Source: DATFVJ01 sp963727015 (GTDB lineage Bacteria; Actinomycetota; Actinomycetes; Streptosporangiales; Streptosporangiaceae). Taken from it: 64,000 nt of DNA. The position numbers and the translations under genes are program-made. Under the pieces are notes generated by a model. That model ran no database searches. It was not told the origin of the DNA and worked only from the letters and a program-made list of their open reading frames with translations. Every line of letters starts with the position of its first letter. Position 1 is the stretch's first letter. The stretch covers positions 1-64,000 of the forward strand of contig CAVSEV010000001.1 of assembly GCA_963727015.1 (NCBI GenBank), in the 5' to 3' direction. Shown piece by piece: positions 41,142 to 50,486 of the stretch.

Positions 41142-42140
41142 TCAGGACGAAATGGCATCCGCAGGACGGGCCAGCGATCCCGCGCCCGCACCGCTGCGAT
41201 CGGCGGCGGCCCCCGGGCCGCCGCGCTGTGCGATGGCCTCCTTGTACAGCCGCCCGGCACGGTAGGAGGAGCGCACGAGCGGCCCGGACATCACTCCGGC
41301 GAACCCGAGCGCGAGCGCGTCCTCGCGCAGCTCCGCGAACTCCTCGGGGGTCACCCACCGCTCCACCGGGTGGTGCCGCAGCGACGGCCGCAGGTATTGG
41401 GTAATGGTCAGCAGGTCGCAGCCCGCCGCCCGCAGGTCGGCCATTGCCTGGCGGATCTCGCCGGTTTCCTCACCGAGGCCAAGGATCAGGTTCGACTTTG
41501 TCACCAGGCCAGCGGCACGGGCACGCCGGAGCACCTCGAGTGATCGCTCGTAGCGGAATGCCGGCCGGATCCGCTTGAAGATGCGCGGGACGGTTTCGAT
41601 GTTGTGCGCGAGAACCTCTGGACGCGCGGAGAACACGTGCGTCAGCCGTTCTGGATACGCATTGAAGTCCGGAATGAGAAGCTCGACGCCGCAGCCTGCC
41701 ACGGCAGCATGAATCTGCCTGCAGGTCTCCGCGTAGAGCCAGGCGCCGCCGTCGGCCAGGTCGTCGCGGGCGACGCCGGTCACCGTGGCATACCGCAGCC
41801 CCATCGACGCGACCGATTCCGCGACCCGGTGCGGCTCGCCGGTGTCGAGCGGCGGGGGCTTGCCGGTGTCGATCTGGCAGAAGTCGCAGCGCCTGGTGCA
41901 CTGGTCTCCGCCGATCAGGAACGTCGCCTCGCGGTCCTCCCAGCACTCGAAGATGTTCGGGCAGCCGGCTTCCTCGCACACAGTGTGCAGGCCCTCACGG
42001 CGGACGAGATCCTTCAGTGCCATGTACTCGGGGCCCGTGCGCAGCCGGGTCTTGATCCACGGCGGCTTCTTCTCGATCGGAGTCTGGCTGTTCCTCGTTT
42101 CCATCCGGAGCAGCCGGCGTCCCTCGGGTGCGACAACCAC
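41142..42140 (-). CDS. lipA: Lipoyl synthase (radical SAM)
   Basis: 332-aa enzyme that inserts two sulfurs into octanoyl groups on lipoyl domains. The auxiliary cluster Cys motif is VCEEAGCPNIFECWED (C-x4-C-x5-C) and the radical-SAM motif is CTRRCDFCQIDTG (CxxxCxxC). Others: PPWIKTRLRTGPEYMALKDL, VTGVARDDLADGGAWLYAET, KSNLILGLGEETGEI, LTITQYLRPSLRHHPVERWV and GPLVRSSYRAGRLYKEA. Ala/Gly-rich C-terminal tail. Downstream of lipB with a 9-bp gap, so co-transcribed. Confidence 0.96.
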   Translation of the reverse strand: MVVAPEGRRLLRMETRNSQTPIEKKPPWIKTRLRTGPEYMALKDLVRREGLHTVCEEAGCPNIFECWEDREATFLIGGDQCTRRCDFCQIDTGKPPPLDTGEPHRVAESVASMGLRYATVTGVARDDLADGGAWLYAETCRQIHAAVAGCGVELLIPDFNAYPERLTHVFSARPEVLAHNIETVPRIFKRIRPAFRYERSLEVLRRARAAGLVTKSNLILGLGEETGEIRQAMADLRAAGCDLLTITQYLRPSLRHHPVERWVTPEEFAELREDALALGFAGVMSGPLVRSSYRAGRLYKEAIAQRGGPGAAADRSGAGAGSLARPADAISS

Positions 42141-42149
42141 CGGATCAGC

Positions 42150-42956
42150 CTATGTCGTCGCGAGGGGTGGCGCCGCGGCGAGCGCCGGCGCGAGCAGCGT
42201 GTCCGTGCCCTGCACCACGCGCCAGCCCGAGGCGCCGAGCGCGGCGGCCAGTTGCCGCTGCACGACCGGGATCACGTCGGTGACGCAGATGGTCCGCCCG
42301 GCCTCCGCGGACAGCGTGCTCACCTGCGCATCACGGATGCCGCAGGGGACGATGCGGTCGAACCAGGAGAGGTCGCAGTCGCAGTTGAGTGCGAAGCCAT
42401 GCATGGTTACGCCCCGCGCGACCCGGATGCCGATCGCCGCCACCTTACGATCCGGCGTGGCCTTGCCGTCGGGCGTGGCCTTCCCGTGGGGCGTGGCCGT
42501 GCCGTCGGGCGTGGCCTTCCCGCGGGGCGCCGCCGCCGTGCCGGTCACCCAGACGCCGCTACGTCCGTCGACCCTTCCTGTGACCACGCCGAACTCCGCG
42601 CACGCCCGGATCAGGGCCTCTTCGATGGCCCGCACGTGTGCGACGACGTCGATCGGGTCGGGCAACCTGATGATCGGGTATCCGACAAGCTGTCCGGGTC
42701 CGTGCCAGGTGATCTTCCCGCCGCGGTCGACGTCGATTACCGGCGCTCCCGGGTCACCGATGGGTCTGTCGAGGACTCCGGTGCGCTTGCCGGCCGTGTA
42801 GACGGGCTCGTGCTCAAGCAGCAGGCAACTGTCCGGAATCTGATCGCCAACCCGCTGCTCGTGCAGCCGACGCTGCAGTTCCCAGCCAGCCAGGTAGGGC
42901 ACTGTCTGCGAACCGGGTCCAAGCTGCGCGAAGACGAGATCTGCCGCAGTTTTCAC
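42150..42956 (-). CDS. lipB: Octanoyl-[ACP]-protein N-octanoyltransferase, with repeat insertion
   Basis: 268-aa enzyme that moves octanoate from ACP to lipoyl domains, feeding LipA. Conserved: LLLEHEPVYTAGKRTG, DVDRGGKITWHGPGQLVGYP, the catalytic Lys in DRKVAAIGIRVARGVTMHGF (residue about 171) and catalytic Cys in FDRIVPCGIRD (about 205). GTG 42956 is chosen because homology begins at VKTAADLVFAQLG; the longer frame is junk. Oddity: residues about 139-169 (TAAAPRGKATPDGTATPHGK...) are a tandem repeat of KATPDG, encoded by an 18-bp DNA repeat, placed directly before the catalytic Lys where relatives have a short turn. Confidence 0.93.
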   Translation of the reverse strand: MKTAADLVFAQLGPGSQTVPYLAGWELQRRLHEQRVGDQIPDSCLLLEHEPVYTAGKRTGVLDRPIGDPGAPVIDVDRGGKITWHGPGQLVGYPIIRLPDPIDVVAHVRAIEEALIRACAEFGVVTGRVDGRSGVWVTGTAAAPRGKATPDGTATPHGKATPDGKATPDRKVAAIGIRVARGVTMHGFALNCDCDLSWFDRIVPCGIRDAQVSTLSAEAGRTICVTDVIPVVQRQLAAALGASGWRVVQGTDTLLAPALAAAPPLATT

Positions 42957-43167
42957 GCTGCTAGCGTAGCCCTGCGCGGCCGCCGCACGGCCGTGGCAGA
43001 CCGCCGTCGGCGCGCCCCGCTGGCCCGCCGCGCCGCCGGGCCGCTGCGCGTTCAGCGAAGCCGCGCCGCTGCGCCGCCGCGCCGGTGCGCGTTCAGCGAA
43101 GCCGCGCCGCTGCGCGGTCAGCGAACACCCGTGTCGGCCAGCACCAGTTGCGGCGAACAATGGCGCG

Positions 43168-43450
43168 GGTGACCAGCTTCACTTCGTATGACGGCACCCA
43201 GCTTGCGTACCGCGTGGCCGGCTCCGGGCCCCGCTCGTGTGCCTGCCGGGCGGCCCTGGCCTGAACCCCGGCTGCCTGCGAGACCTGGGCGGGCTGGCGC
43301 GCCTGCGGCAGCTTGTCCTGCTGGTGAACAGGGGGACAGGGGGGTCCGCCGAGCCGGCAGACCCGGCGACCTAACGCGTGGACCGGCTCGCCGAGGATGT
43401 CGAGGCGCTCAGGGCACAGCTGGGTCTTGACCGGATGGACCGCGGCCGGG
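43168..43450 (+). pseudogene. Alpha/beta-hydrolase (proline iminopeptidase-like) N-terminal remnant
   Basis: Starting at GTG 43168 the frame gives TSFTSYDGTQLAYRVAGSG, then must shift one base to continue as PLVCLPGGPGLNPGCLRDL, GLARLRQLVLLVNRGTGGSA and, after a stop, RVDRLAEDVEALRAQLGLDR. This is the first third of a hydrolase up to just before the nucleophile elbow. The segment GGGTCTTGACCGGATGGACCG is duplicated at 43424 and 43475 and the rest of the gene is replaced by low-complexity repeats. Confidence 0.65.
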
Positions 43451-43670
43451 CCGGGCGAGCCGCGCCGGCGAGTGGGTCTTGACCGGATGGACCGGGCCGG
43501 CCGGGCCAGGCAGGGCGGCCGGGCCGGGCGAGCCGCGCCGGCGGCCAGGCAGGCCAGGCAGCCTGCCGGGCCGGGCCGGGCGGGCCAGGCAGGGCGGGCC
43601 GGGCCGCGCAGCCGCCGGGCCCTGCGGCCGTGGCCCGAGCGGACCCGCCGGGCCTACCCGATCCGCCAGC
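43440..43670. repeat. GGGCCGGGC-rich low-complexity repeats
   Basis: Irregular copies of CGGGCCGGGCGAGCCGCGCC and GGCCAGGCAGG variants, following the broken hydrolase. Confidence 0.7.
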
Positions 43671-43677
43671 TGCCAGT

Positions 43678-43744
43678 CATGATCCGTTCTTGTGTTAACT
43701 TTCCGGCGCATAGCGCCGGAAAGTTAACACAGATGCGGATCATG
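43678..43744. repeat. Perfect 19-bp-arm palindromic element
   Basis: TGTGTTAACTTTCCGGCGC-ATA-GCGCCGGAAAGTTAACACA, 43691-43731, with an outer pair CATGATCCG (43678) and CGGATCATG (43736-43744). A decayed relative lies at 10561-10617. Short loop, strong cruciform potential; no gene inside. Confidence 0.85.
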
Positions 43745-44125
43745 GCGTGTTTGGGGAACATCTGACGGCCAGCCGGCCGCCGCGCGGAAAGCGAAACAAT
43801 CATGAAGCCGTGCACACCCGACGGCAGGTCCGCCCTGTGGGCGCGTGATCGCTACGGCGCCTCACCGCACCTCGTGGCGACAGCGCAGCGCCGGTGCCAT
43901 CCCGAGCGCCAGGGCAGGACGACCCGCAGCAGCGTCGAGCCCGCGACCTGGCCACCGCGGCCGCGCCATAACCCGCCCAGCATCCATCCGTAGGCCTGGC
44001 CGGTGTCACCCAGCTGGCCGGCCTTTAGCGCTCGGATGTTGAACGAGGTTGAAGGCCTTCGCGATGGCGCTATGTTCGCTGATGGACCAGCCGCCACGGT
44101 CAGTGCTGCGAGGAGGTAACCCGGG
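43745..44125. other. Intergenic region, nothing recognised
   Basis: About 380 bp upstream of the DUF885 gene. No conserved frame. GAGGAGG at 44109-44115 serves the following start. Confidence 0.45.
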
Positions 44126-45689
44126 ATGCAACCGGACACGCTCACAATGGATGAGCTGAATCCCCGGCTGCGGGCCGTGTGCGATCTGAGCATCGCGGAG
44201 GTCCGTGAGCAAGCAGGACGCCACGAATACGACGGCCAGATTCAGGATCTGTCTCCGGACGGCGTCCAGCAGGGCCTGTCCAGGCTGGTCGGAGCCGCCG
44301 CGGCGGCGAGTCCGACCCGCATCCGGCGAGTCCGACCCGCATGATGAGGCGCATATCGCCGCGTTCGAGCGATACCTGCGGGTGAGCTTTGCCGACCTCA
44401 AGCTGCACCGCAGCAATCCCTTGCCGCACTTGAGCGCGATGGAGCTAGCTTGCTACGACCGTGCCTACGCGCCGGAGGCCGAACGCGACGATGCGCGGGC
44501 AGCGCACCTGCGCGGCTGGCCGCAGGCCGTGGACGCGGCGGTCGCGGCACTTGATCAGCTCAGCGCGGAAGTGGCCGGAGCGCTGGTGCCTGTGGCGCGC
44601 GCATTGGCAGACGGCATTCCCGCCCACCTGGACGAGGCACTTCGTACCCGTGCGGCCGCGGCCCAGGAACGGCTCATCGGGCACCTGGAGCACGCGGCCG
44701 AGCACTCGAGTGCGCCGACAGCGCTCGGCGGCGGGCTTGCTGTGCTGATGGGCAGCGGCGAGGCCATCAACGTCGATATCGGGAAGCTCGCGGGGCAGGC
44801 GGACGCCGAACGCGACAGGCTCCATGCTCGCCTCGCTGAAAGCTGCGCCAGGATCGACCCGTCACGCAAACCCCTTGAGCTGGCACGTGAGCTCGCCCGT
44901 GACCATCCCGGCAGCGACGGCGTGTTCGAGGCGGCGCGGTACTGGACCAAGCTCGCGATCGACTTCACCCGTGATCATGATCTGGTGCCGTATCACGACG
45001 GCGAGTGCCTGGTGGGTCCCGCGCCGGCGTCGCGCCGCTGGGGGATGGCGATGATGGCCGCGACCGCGCCCGGTGAGCCCGAGAGCCCATCGTGGTATCA
45101 CATCACCCCGCCCGATCCTTCCTGGCCGCCCCGGCAGATCGAGGAGTGGCTCGAGGTCTTCAGCGCAACCACGCTGCCCACGATCACCGTGCACGAGGTC
45201 GCTCCCGGTCATTTTTCACACGGACGTGCGCTGCGGCGCGCGCCAAGCGCCATCCGGCGGATTTTGCAGTCACCCGCTTTTGTGGAGGGCTGGGCGCACT
45301 ACGCGGAGGAGGTCTGCGTCGAGGAGGGGTTCTGTTCTGGCGACCCGAGGTTTGCTGTCGGGGTGTGGCTTGAGGCGCTCGTCCGGGTCACCCGGCTGGC
45401 GTGCGCGATTGGCGTGCACACCGCGGGAATGACCGTGGCGGAGGCGGCGCGGCGCTTCGAGGCCGATACGCAGCTAGCCGGGCGGGCGGCCCTCGCCGAG
45501 GCTCAGCGGGCCAGCTTCGACCCGTCATACGGCCGGTACACGTGGGGCAAGCTGATCATTATGGCGCTGAGGGACCGTGCGCGCTCGCAGTGGGGCGCTG
45601 GTTTCAGCCTGCGCCGTTTCCACGGCGCTCTGCTCGAACTTGGGGCTCCGCCGCTCGGGCTGCTTGGCACCGCACTGCAGCGGGGGTGA
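44126..45689 (+). pseudogene. DUF885 metallopeptidase-like protein with N-terminal frameshift
   Basis: ATG 44126 behind GAGGAGG opens a frame with LNPRLRAVCDLSIAEVREQA and GRHEYDGQIQDLSPDGVQQG, the normal DUF885 N-terminus. It stops at 44342-44344. The remaining 450 residues lie in another frame from about 44325: DPHDEAHIAAFERYLRV, YWTKLAIDFTRDHDLVPYHD, PSWYHITPPDPSWPP, the zinc motif TITVHEVAPGHFSHG, FVEGWAHYAEEVCVEEG and DPSYGRYTWGKLIIMALRDR. A 20-bp tandem duplication (GGCGAGTCCGACCCGCATCC at 44305 and 44325) sits exactly at the break, although removing one copy alone does not fully restore phase. DUF885 proteins are probable zinc dipeptidases. Confidence 0.75.
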
Positions 45690-45724
45690 CCGCCACGCGG
45701 AACGAGTCCTGTTCGGCCGGCGGC

Positions 45725-46672
45725 TCAGTGTGACCGAAGTTCGCCGGTCAGGGCGTTGTCTATGTCGGCGTATTTGAACTCGTAGCCGGCGTCGGTGAGC
45801 TGCCCGGGCAGGATCCGGGCGCTCGTCAGCAGTTCGCCTGCGGCCTCGCCAAGCGCGAGGCTGAGAACGGGCGAGGGGACGTGCAGTATTGCCGGGCGGC
45901 CGAGCGCCGCGGCGAGTGCCGCGGTGAACTTGGCATTCGTTACCGGCTGCGGCGTCGTGAGATTGACCGGGCCTGCGACATCGGGTTTCTCGAGCAGGAA
46001 ACCGATCGCGCCCACCACATCGGCGAGCCCGATCCAGCTCATGTACTGGGAACCTGACCCGAGCCTCGCGCCTAGCCCTAGCCGGAACAATGGCACCAGC
46101 CGGCCCAGTATCCCGCCGCTGCTGGCGAGAACGATGCCGGTCCGCAGGTGCGCAACCCGGATTCCCGCCTGCTCTGCCGCACCGGTTGCCGCTTCCCAGT
46201 CCCGAACGACTCCGGGCAGAAATCCATCGCCGGAAGGCGCCGACTCGGTCACGGCGCGATCGCCGGTATCGCCGTACCAGCCCACGGCCGAACCGGACAG
46301 CAGCACGGCTGGGCGCCGGCGCAGTTCAGCGAGCAGCGCGGCGAGCGCCTGCGTCCCGTCCACCCTGCTGGCGCGGATCTCCTGCTTTCTCGCGTCCGTC
46401 CACCGGCTGCTTGCGATCGGCGCGCCGGCCAGGTTAACGACGGCATCGACCCCTTCGAGGGCCGTCAAGGCCGGCTGGGGCGACACGGCCGTGCTGGCTG
46501 TGCTGCCTGTGCTGGCTGTGCTGCCTGCGCCGGCTCGCGGGTTCCACTGGACCTCGTCCACAGCCTTCGGTGGCCGGCGGACCAGCCGCATTACCTCGTG
46601 GCCGCTGCCCGTCAGGTGACGTGCCAGCGCGGTGCCGATCAGCCCTGACGAGCCAGTAATCGCAATCTTCAC
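45725..46672 (-). CDS. TIGR01777 family NAD(P)-dependent epimerase
   Basis: 315-aa Rossmann protein, counterpart of M. tuberculosis Rv2216 in the same neighbourhood. N-terminal VKIAITGSSGLIGTALARHL; VDAVVNLAGAPIASSRWTDA, RKQEIRASRVDGTQALAALL, LLSGSAVGWYGDTGDRAVTE, VAHLRTGIVLASSGGILGRL and YMSWIGLADVVGAIGFLLE are family blocks. A 20-residue Ser/Thr-rich spacer (GAGSTASTGSTASTAVSPQP) interrupts the segment after DEVQWNPRAG. GTG 46672 is the start by homology. Its upstream region is occupied by a MITE-like element. Physiological substrate unknown. Confidence 0.88.
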   Translation of the reverse strand: MKIAITGSSGLIGTALARHLTGSGHEVMRLVRRPPKAVDEVQWNPRAGAGSTASTGSTASTAVSPQPALTALEGVDAVVNLAGAPIASSRWTDARKQEIRASRVDGTQALAALLAELRRRPAVLLSGSAVGWYGDTGDRAVTESAPSGDGFLPGVVRDWEAATGAAEQAGIRVAHLRTGIVLASSGGILGRLVPLFRLGLGARLGSGSQYMSWIGLADVVGAIGFLLEKPDVAGPVNLTTPQPVTNAKFTAALAAALGRPAILHVPSPVLSLALGEAAGELLTSARILPGQLTDAGYEFKYADIDNALTGELRSH

Positions 46673-46699
46673 GTGCGAGCCTCCCCCGTGGTCCCCCTT

Positions 46700-46936
46700 G
46701 GGCGTGGTGTCCCGTGGATCGTTGGCGGCGCGGCAGTGCCGCCCACGACCCCAGACGGGCGACCGGGGTCGTGGACGGCGCTGTCGTGGACGGCACTGGC
46801 ACTGTCGTGGAGGCGGTCTGGACGGCACTGTCGTCGTCGCAGATATCCCCTATCGGCTCCTCGAGAACAAGCAGGGCTTTGCCGATCGCCGCCTGGATCA
46901 CCGCCCGCATCCACCAAGATCTATGGGACACACCCT
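46700..46936. mobile_element. MITE-like element, copy 2
   Basis: Ends: GGGCGTGGTGTCCCGTGGATC at the left and the reverse complement of GGGTGTGTCCCATAGATCTT at the right. It shares with copy 1 the hairpin CCACGACCCC...GGGGTCGTGG and the 70-bp block GAGAACAAGCAGGGCTTTGC...CCGCCTGGATCACCGCCCGC. Length about 237 bp. Its right end coincides with the dlaT stop codon. Confidence 0.7.
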
Positions 46937-48830
46937 AGAGCCCAAGCTCAGCCTCGAACGTACCCTCCTCCAGGCGGACCTGAACGGTCGCGAGGAACCG
47001 CGCCGCGTCGGCACCGTCGACGAGCCGGTGGTCGTAGGTGAGGGCCAGGTAGACGATGGAGCGAACAGCGATCACCTCACCGAGATCGGGGTCTTCGAGC
47101 ACGACTGGGCGCTTCACGACCGCGCCGGTGCCGAGGATCGCGACCTGCGGCTGGTTGATAATCGGCGTGTCGAAGATCGCGCCTCTGCTGCCCGTGTTGG
47201 TGAGCGTGAAGGTACCGCCGCTCAACTCGTCCGGGCTGACCTGGCCGGACCGGGTGCGACGGGCGAGATCGTCGATCTTGCGCGCGAGCCCGCCGATGTT
47301 GAGGTCGCCGGCGTTGCGGATCACGGGTACAAGCAAGCCGCGCTCGGTGTCGACCGCGATCCCTAGGTGCTCCACGTCGTAGTAGGTGACCTCACCCCGC
47401 TCCGTGTCGATTAGCGCGTTGAGTTTGCGGTGCATCTTGAGTGCTTCGAGCGCGGCGAGTGCGAAGAACGGCAGGAAGGTCAGCTTGACGCCTTCCCGCT
47501 TCTCGAAGTCGGCCCTCGCCCGCTCGCGGAGCCGGGCGATCTTCGTGACGTCGGCCTCGATAACGGTGGTGAGCTGTGCGGAGGTGTGCAGTGAATCGAC
47601 CATCCGCTGCGCGATCACCTGACGGAGCCGCGACATCCGTTCAGTTGTGCCGCGCAGCGGCGACGGCTCGACGGCCGGCCGTGCGCCCGACGCGGTCGCG
47701 GGGGCCGCAGGGGCCGCGGTTGCGGCCGGTGCCCCGGCCGTCGGTGCGGCCCCACCGGGCTGTTGCGCGGCGGGCTGTTGCGCGGCGGGCTGTTGCGCGG
47801 GGGGATGTTCCGCGGCGGGCTGGCCTGCGGCGGGCGCGGGGGGGACGGGCCCGGCTGGGCGGCCCGTTCCGGCCGGGGGAGTGGCACTCGCTGGTTCGGG
47901 TGCGGCCTGCGCCGACACCGCACCTGACGTGGATGCCGGCCCGGCCGGCTGTGGGCCGCGCTTCGCACGCGCCGCCTCGACCACGTCCTGCTTGCGGATC
48001 CGGCCGCCTACGCCGGTGCCTTCCACCGAACCGAGGTCAACACCGTGCTCTGCTGCGAGCTTACGAACCAGCGGGGTGATGTAGGGACCTTCCCCAGCGC
48101 CAGGAAGTGGGGTTGGCGGAGCGTACTGCTGCTCCGCCACGGAACGGGCCGGCGGGGCAGTGGTGGGCCCTGACCGGGCGGCCGGGGGTGCCTCTGCCGC
48201 GGTCGCCCATGACGGCGCGCCTGCCTGGCTGTCGACGGCGGCAGGCTCGGCGGCTTCGCCGGTGCTTGCGCCACCTGCAGGCGCTTCGTGCGCGGGCCAG
48301 GCCGTCGGCGGCGTGTCCGCGGGCGACCCCTGGGCGGACTGTGCCTGGTCTTGGTGCGCTACCTCGGGCGGCCTTTGCGCGGCTGGTGCATCAGCAAGGG
48401 GCGGCACCGCGGTCGGCCGCGGATACTGCTCCTGCCGCGGCTGTGGTGCCGACGGGGCAGCAGGCTGCCCGTCCGACGACTGCCCTTCCGGGGGCTGCCC
48501 ATGGCCACGCTGTGCGTCAACGGGCTGTGCGTCAAGAGGCTGTGCGTCAACAGACGCCGCGCCGGAGGAGCCGGCATCGGCCGGTTGCGTGCCTTGCTCG
48601 TCGATCACTGCGAGTTCGGCGCCCACCTCAACCGTCTCTTCCTCACCGACCGCAATCCCTCGCAGCACGCCTGAGGCGGGGGAAGGTATCTCCGTGTCCA
48701 CCTTGTCGGTCGAGACCTCGAGCAAAGGCTCGTCCGCGTTGACGAGGTCGCCCTCCTTCTTCAGCCAGCGCGTGACGGTTCCCTCCGTGACGCTCTCACC
48801 GAGCTGAGGCATTCTTACCGAGACCGACAT
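46935..48830 (-). CDS. dlaT: Dihydrolipoamide acyltransferase (E2) of 2-oxoacid dehydrogenase
   Basis: 631-aa E2 subunit. One lipoyl domain (1-80) with the lipoyl Lys43 in EVSTDKVDTEIPSP; peripheral-subunit-binding domain YITPLVRKLAAEHGVDLGSV, GTGVGGRIRKQDVVEAARA at about 280-320; catalytic domain from about 400 (MSRLRQVIAQRMVDSLHTSA) ending with ALTYDHRLVDGADAARFLAT, His being catalytic. The two linkers are unusually long Pro/Ala/Gln stretches built from 15-bp repeats (AQPVDAQ and QPAAQ types). ATG 48830 follows GGAG; upstream codons are not conserved. Works with Lpd (next upstream gene) in pyruvate/2-oxoacid dehydrogenase and, in mycobacteria, in peroxide defence. The only lipoyl-domain protein in the window. 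Confidence 0.94.
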   Translation of the reverse strand: MSVSVRMPQLGESVTEGTVTRWLKKEGDLVNADEPLLEVSTDKVDTEIPSPASGVLRGIAVGEEETVEVGAELAVIDEQGTQPADAGSSGAASVDAQPLDAQPVDAQRGHGQPPEGQSSDGQPAAPSAPQPRQEQYPRPTAVPPLADAPAAQRPPEVAHQDQAQSAQGSPADTPPTAWPAHEAPAGGASTGEAAEPAAVDSQAGAPSWATAAEAPPAARSGPTTAPPARSVAEQQYAPPTPLPGAGEGPYITPLVRKLAAEHGVDLGSVEGTGVGGRIRKQDVVEAARAKRGPQPAGPASTSGAVSAQAAPEPASATPPAGTGRPAGPVPPAPAAGQPAAEHPPAQQPAAQQPAAQQPGGAAPTAGAPAATAAPAAPATASGARPAVEPSPLRGTTERMSRLRQVIAQRMVDSLHTSAQLTTVIEADVTKIARLRERARADFEKREGVKLTFLPFFALAALEALKMHRKLNALIDTERGEVTYYDVEHLGIAVDTERGLLVPVIRNAGDLNIGGLARKIDDLARRTRSGQVSPDELSGGTFTLTNTGSRGAIFDTPIINQPQVAILGTGAVVKRPVVLEDPDLGEVIAVRSIVYLALTYDHRLVDGADAARFLATVQVRLEEGTFEAELGL

Positions 48831-48964
48831 GGCTTTCAGCGACTCCTTTGACAAACGATTCTTAGTCGCGGCGCGCGTTCTGCTCGCACCGCTTTTCAAT
48901 CCGGTTCTTAGTCTGGCTCCGCACGCAGGCGGCCGTGCCCGATAGCCGCACTAGTAGCCCCGCC

Positions 48965-50344
48965 CTACCCATGAACGTGCAACGGCTTGCCTGCGAGCGC
49001 CAGATGCGCCTCGCCAATTGCCTCGGACTGCGTCGGGTGCGGATGAATGAGCTGGGCAACCTCGGTGGGCAGGGCCTCCCAGTTGTAGATCAGCTGACCC
49101 TCTGCGATCAGCTCGCCGACCCGGCTGCCGACGAGGTGAACGCCGACCACGGGGCCGCCGCCTGCCGTCGCGATAACTTTCGCCGCGCCCCGCGTCTGCA
49201 GGATCTGGCTCCTGCCGTTGCCGGCCAGATCGTAGGTGAATTCCTCCACCTCGATGCCCCGCTGCGCCGCCATGGCCGACGTGATGCCCACCGAGGCCAC
49301 TTCAGGTTCGCTGTAGGTGACGCGCGGCACGCCGTCGTAGTCGATCGGCGCAGGATTGAGCCCGCCAAGCCGCTCGGAGACCATGATCCCTTCGGCGAAG
49401 CCGACGTGCGCGAGTTGCGGGGTAGCGATGAGATCGCCGACCGCAGAGATCGTCGGGATGTTCGTCCTGCAAAGCGAGTCGACGTTGACGAAACCGCGCT
49501 CCAGCTCCAAGCCGGCCTCTTCGTAGCCGAGCCCGGCGGAGACGGGACCGCGGCCGACAGCGACAAGGAGCAGTTCCGCGTCGATCGTCTTGCCGCCCTC
49601 CAGAGCCACCGTCACGCCGTTGCCCGAGGTCTTGGCGCTCTCGAATCTCGTGCCTAGCTCGTAGGAAATGCCGCGCCGCCTGAACGCCCGTTCGAGCAGC
49701 TTCGAACTCGATTCCTCCTCTGCCGGCACGAGGTGCGGCAGCATCTCGACGATCGTCACCTCCGCTCCGAAGGACCGCCAGACACTCGCGAACTCCGCCC
49801 CGATGACACCGCCGCCGAGAATGACGACCGACTGGGGCACCCGTTCAAGCACCAGCGCCTCGTCGCTGGTGATCACCCGTTCGCCGTCGAGTTCAAGTCC
49901 CGGCAGGCTCTTCGCCTGGGATCCAGTCGCAAGCACCACCTGCGTGCCCTCGTACACGGTGTCGCCGACTTGGACCTGAGTCGGCGAAACGAGCCGCCCT
50001 TCGCCCTGGACGAAGTCGATGCCGTGGCTGCGGACGAGGCTCTGCAGCCCCTTCCATAGCCTGGTCACGACCCTGTCCTTGTAGGCGTTCACGCCCGGCA
50101 TGTCCACGCTTTCGAACGTGGCCTTGATGCCAAATTGCTCGCTCTCCCTCGCCTGGTCAGCGATCTCGGCGGCGTGCAGGAGAGCCTTGGTAGGAATGCA
50201 GCCGCGGTGCAGGCACGTGCCGCCGACCTTGTCCCTCTCGATGAGGGCAACGCGCATGCGGAGTTCTGCCGCGCGGAACGCGCACGCGTAGCCGCCGCTG
50301 CCGCCGCCTAGGACGACGACGTCGTAGGCGTTGCTGTTCACCAC
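48965..50344 (-). CDS. lpdA: Dihydrolipoyl dehydrogenase (E3)
   Basis: 459-aa FAD enzyme that reoxidises dihydrolipoyl groups of E2. FAD motif YDVVVLGGGSGGYACAFRAA; redox disulfide VGGTCLHRGCIPTKALLHAA; NAD motif SVVILGGGVIGAEFASVWRS; FAD-ribityl contact TISAVGDLIATPQLAHVGFA; dimer-interface His/Glu in LIHPHPTQSEAIGEAHLAL. Located just upstream of dlaT (135-bp gap with two copies of TTCTTAGTC), suggesting joint control. Confidence 0.95.
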   Translation of the reverse strand: MVNSNAYDVVVLGGGSGGYACAFRAAELRMRVALIERDKVGGTCLHRGCIPTKALLHAAEIADQARESEQFGIKATFESVDMPGVNAYKDRVVTRLWKGLQSLVRSHGIDFVQGEGRLVSPTQVQVGDTVYEGTQVVLATGSQAKSLPGLELDGERVITSDEALVLERVPQSVVILGGGVIGAEFASVWRSFGAEVTIVEMLPHLVPAEEESSSKLLERAFRRRGISYELGTRFESAKTSGNGVTVALEGGKTIDAELLLVAVGRGPVSAGLGYEEAGLELERGFVNVDSLCRTNIPTISAVGDLIATPQLAHVGFAEGIMVSERLGGLNPAPIDYDGVPRVTYSEPEVASVGITSAMAAQRGIEVEEFTYDLAGNGRSQILQTRGAAKVIATAGGGPVVGVHLVGSRVGELIAEGQLIYNWEALPTEVAQLIHPHPTQSEAIGEAHLALAGKPLHVHG

Positions 50345-50486
50345 GGGGGGCTCCTTATCGATGTCCGTTATGTGCGTACCCGGTGCAGCGGGGCGTCATC
50401 CAGGTACGGCCCTGCGGCCTTCCCATGGCGCCGACCGGTGGCCGCCCGTGCCCGGCGCGTAGCGGCAGCCAGGTCAATTGTCGCCG

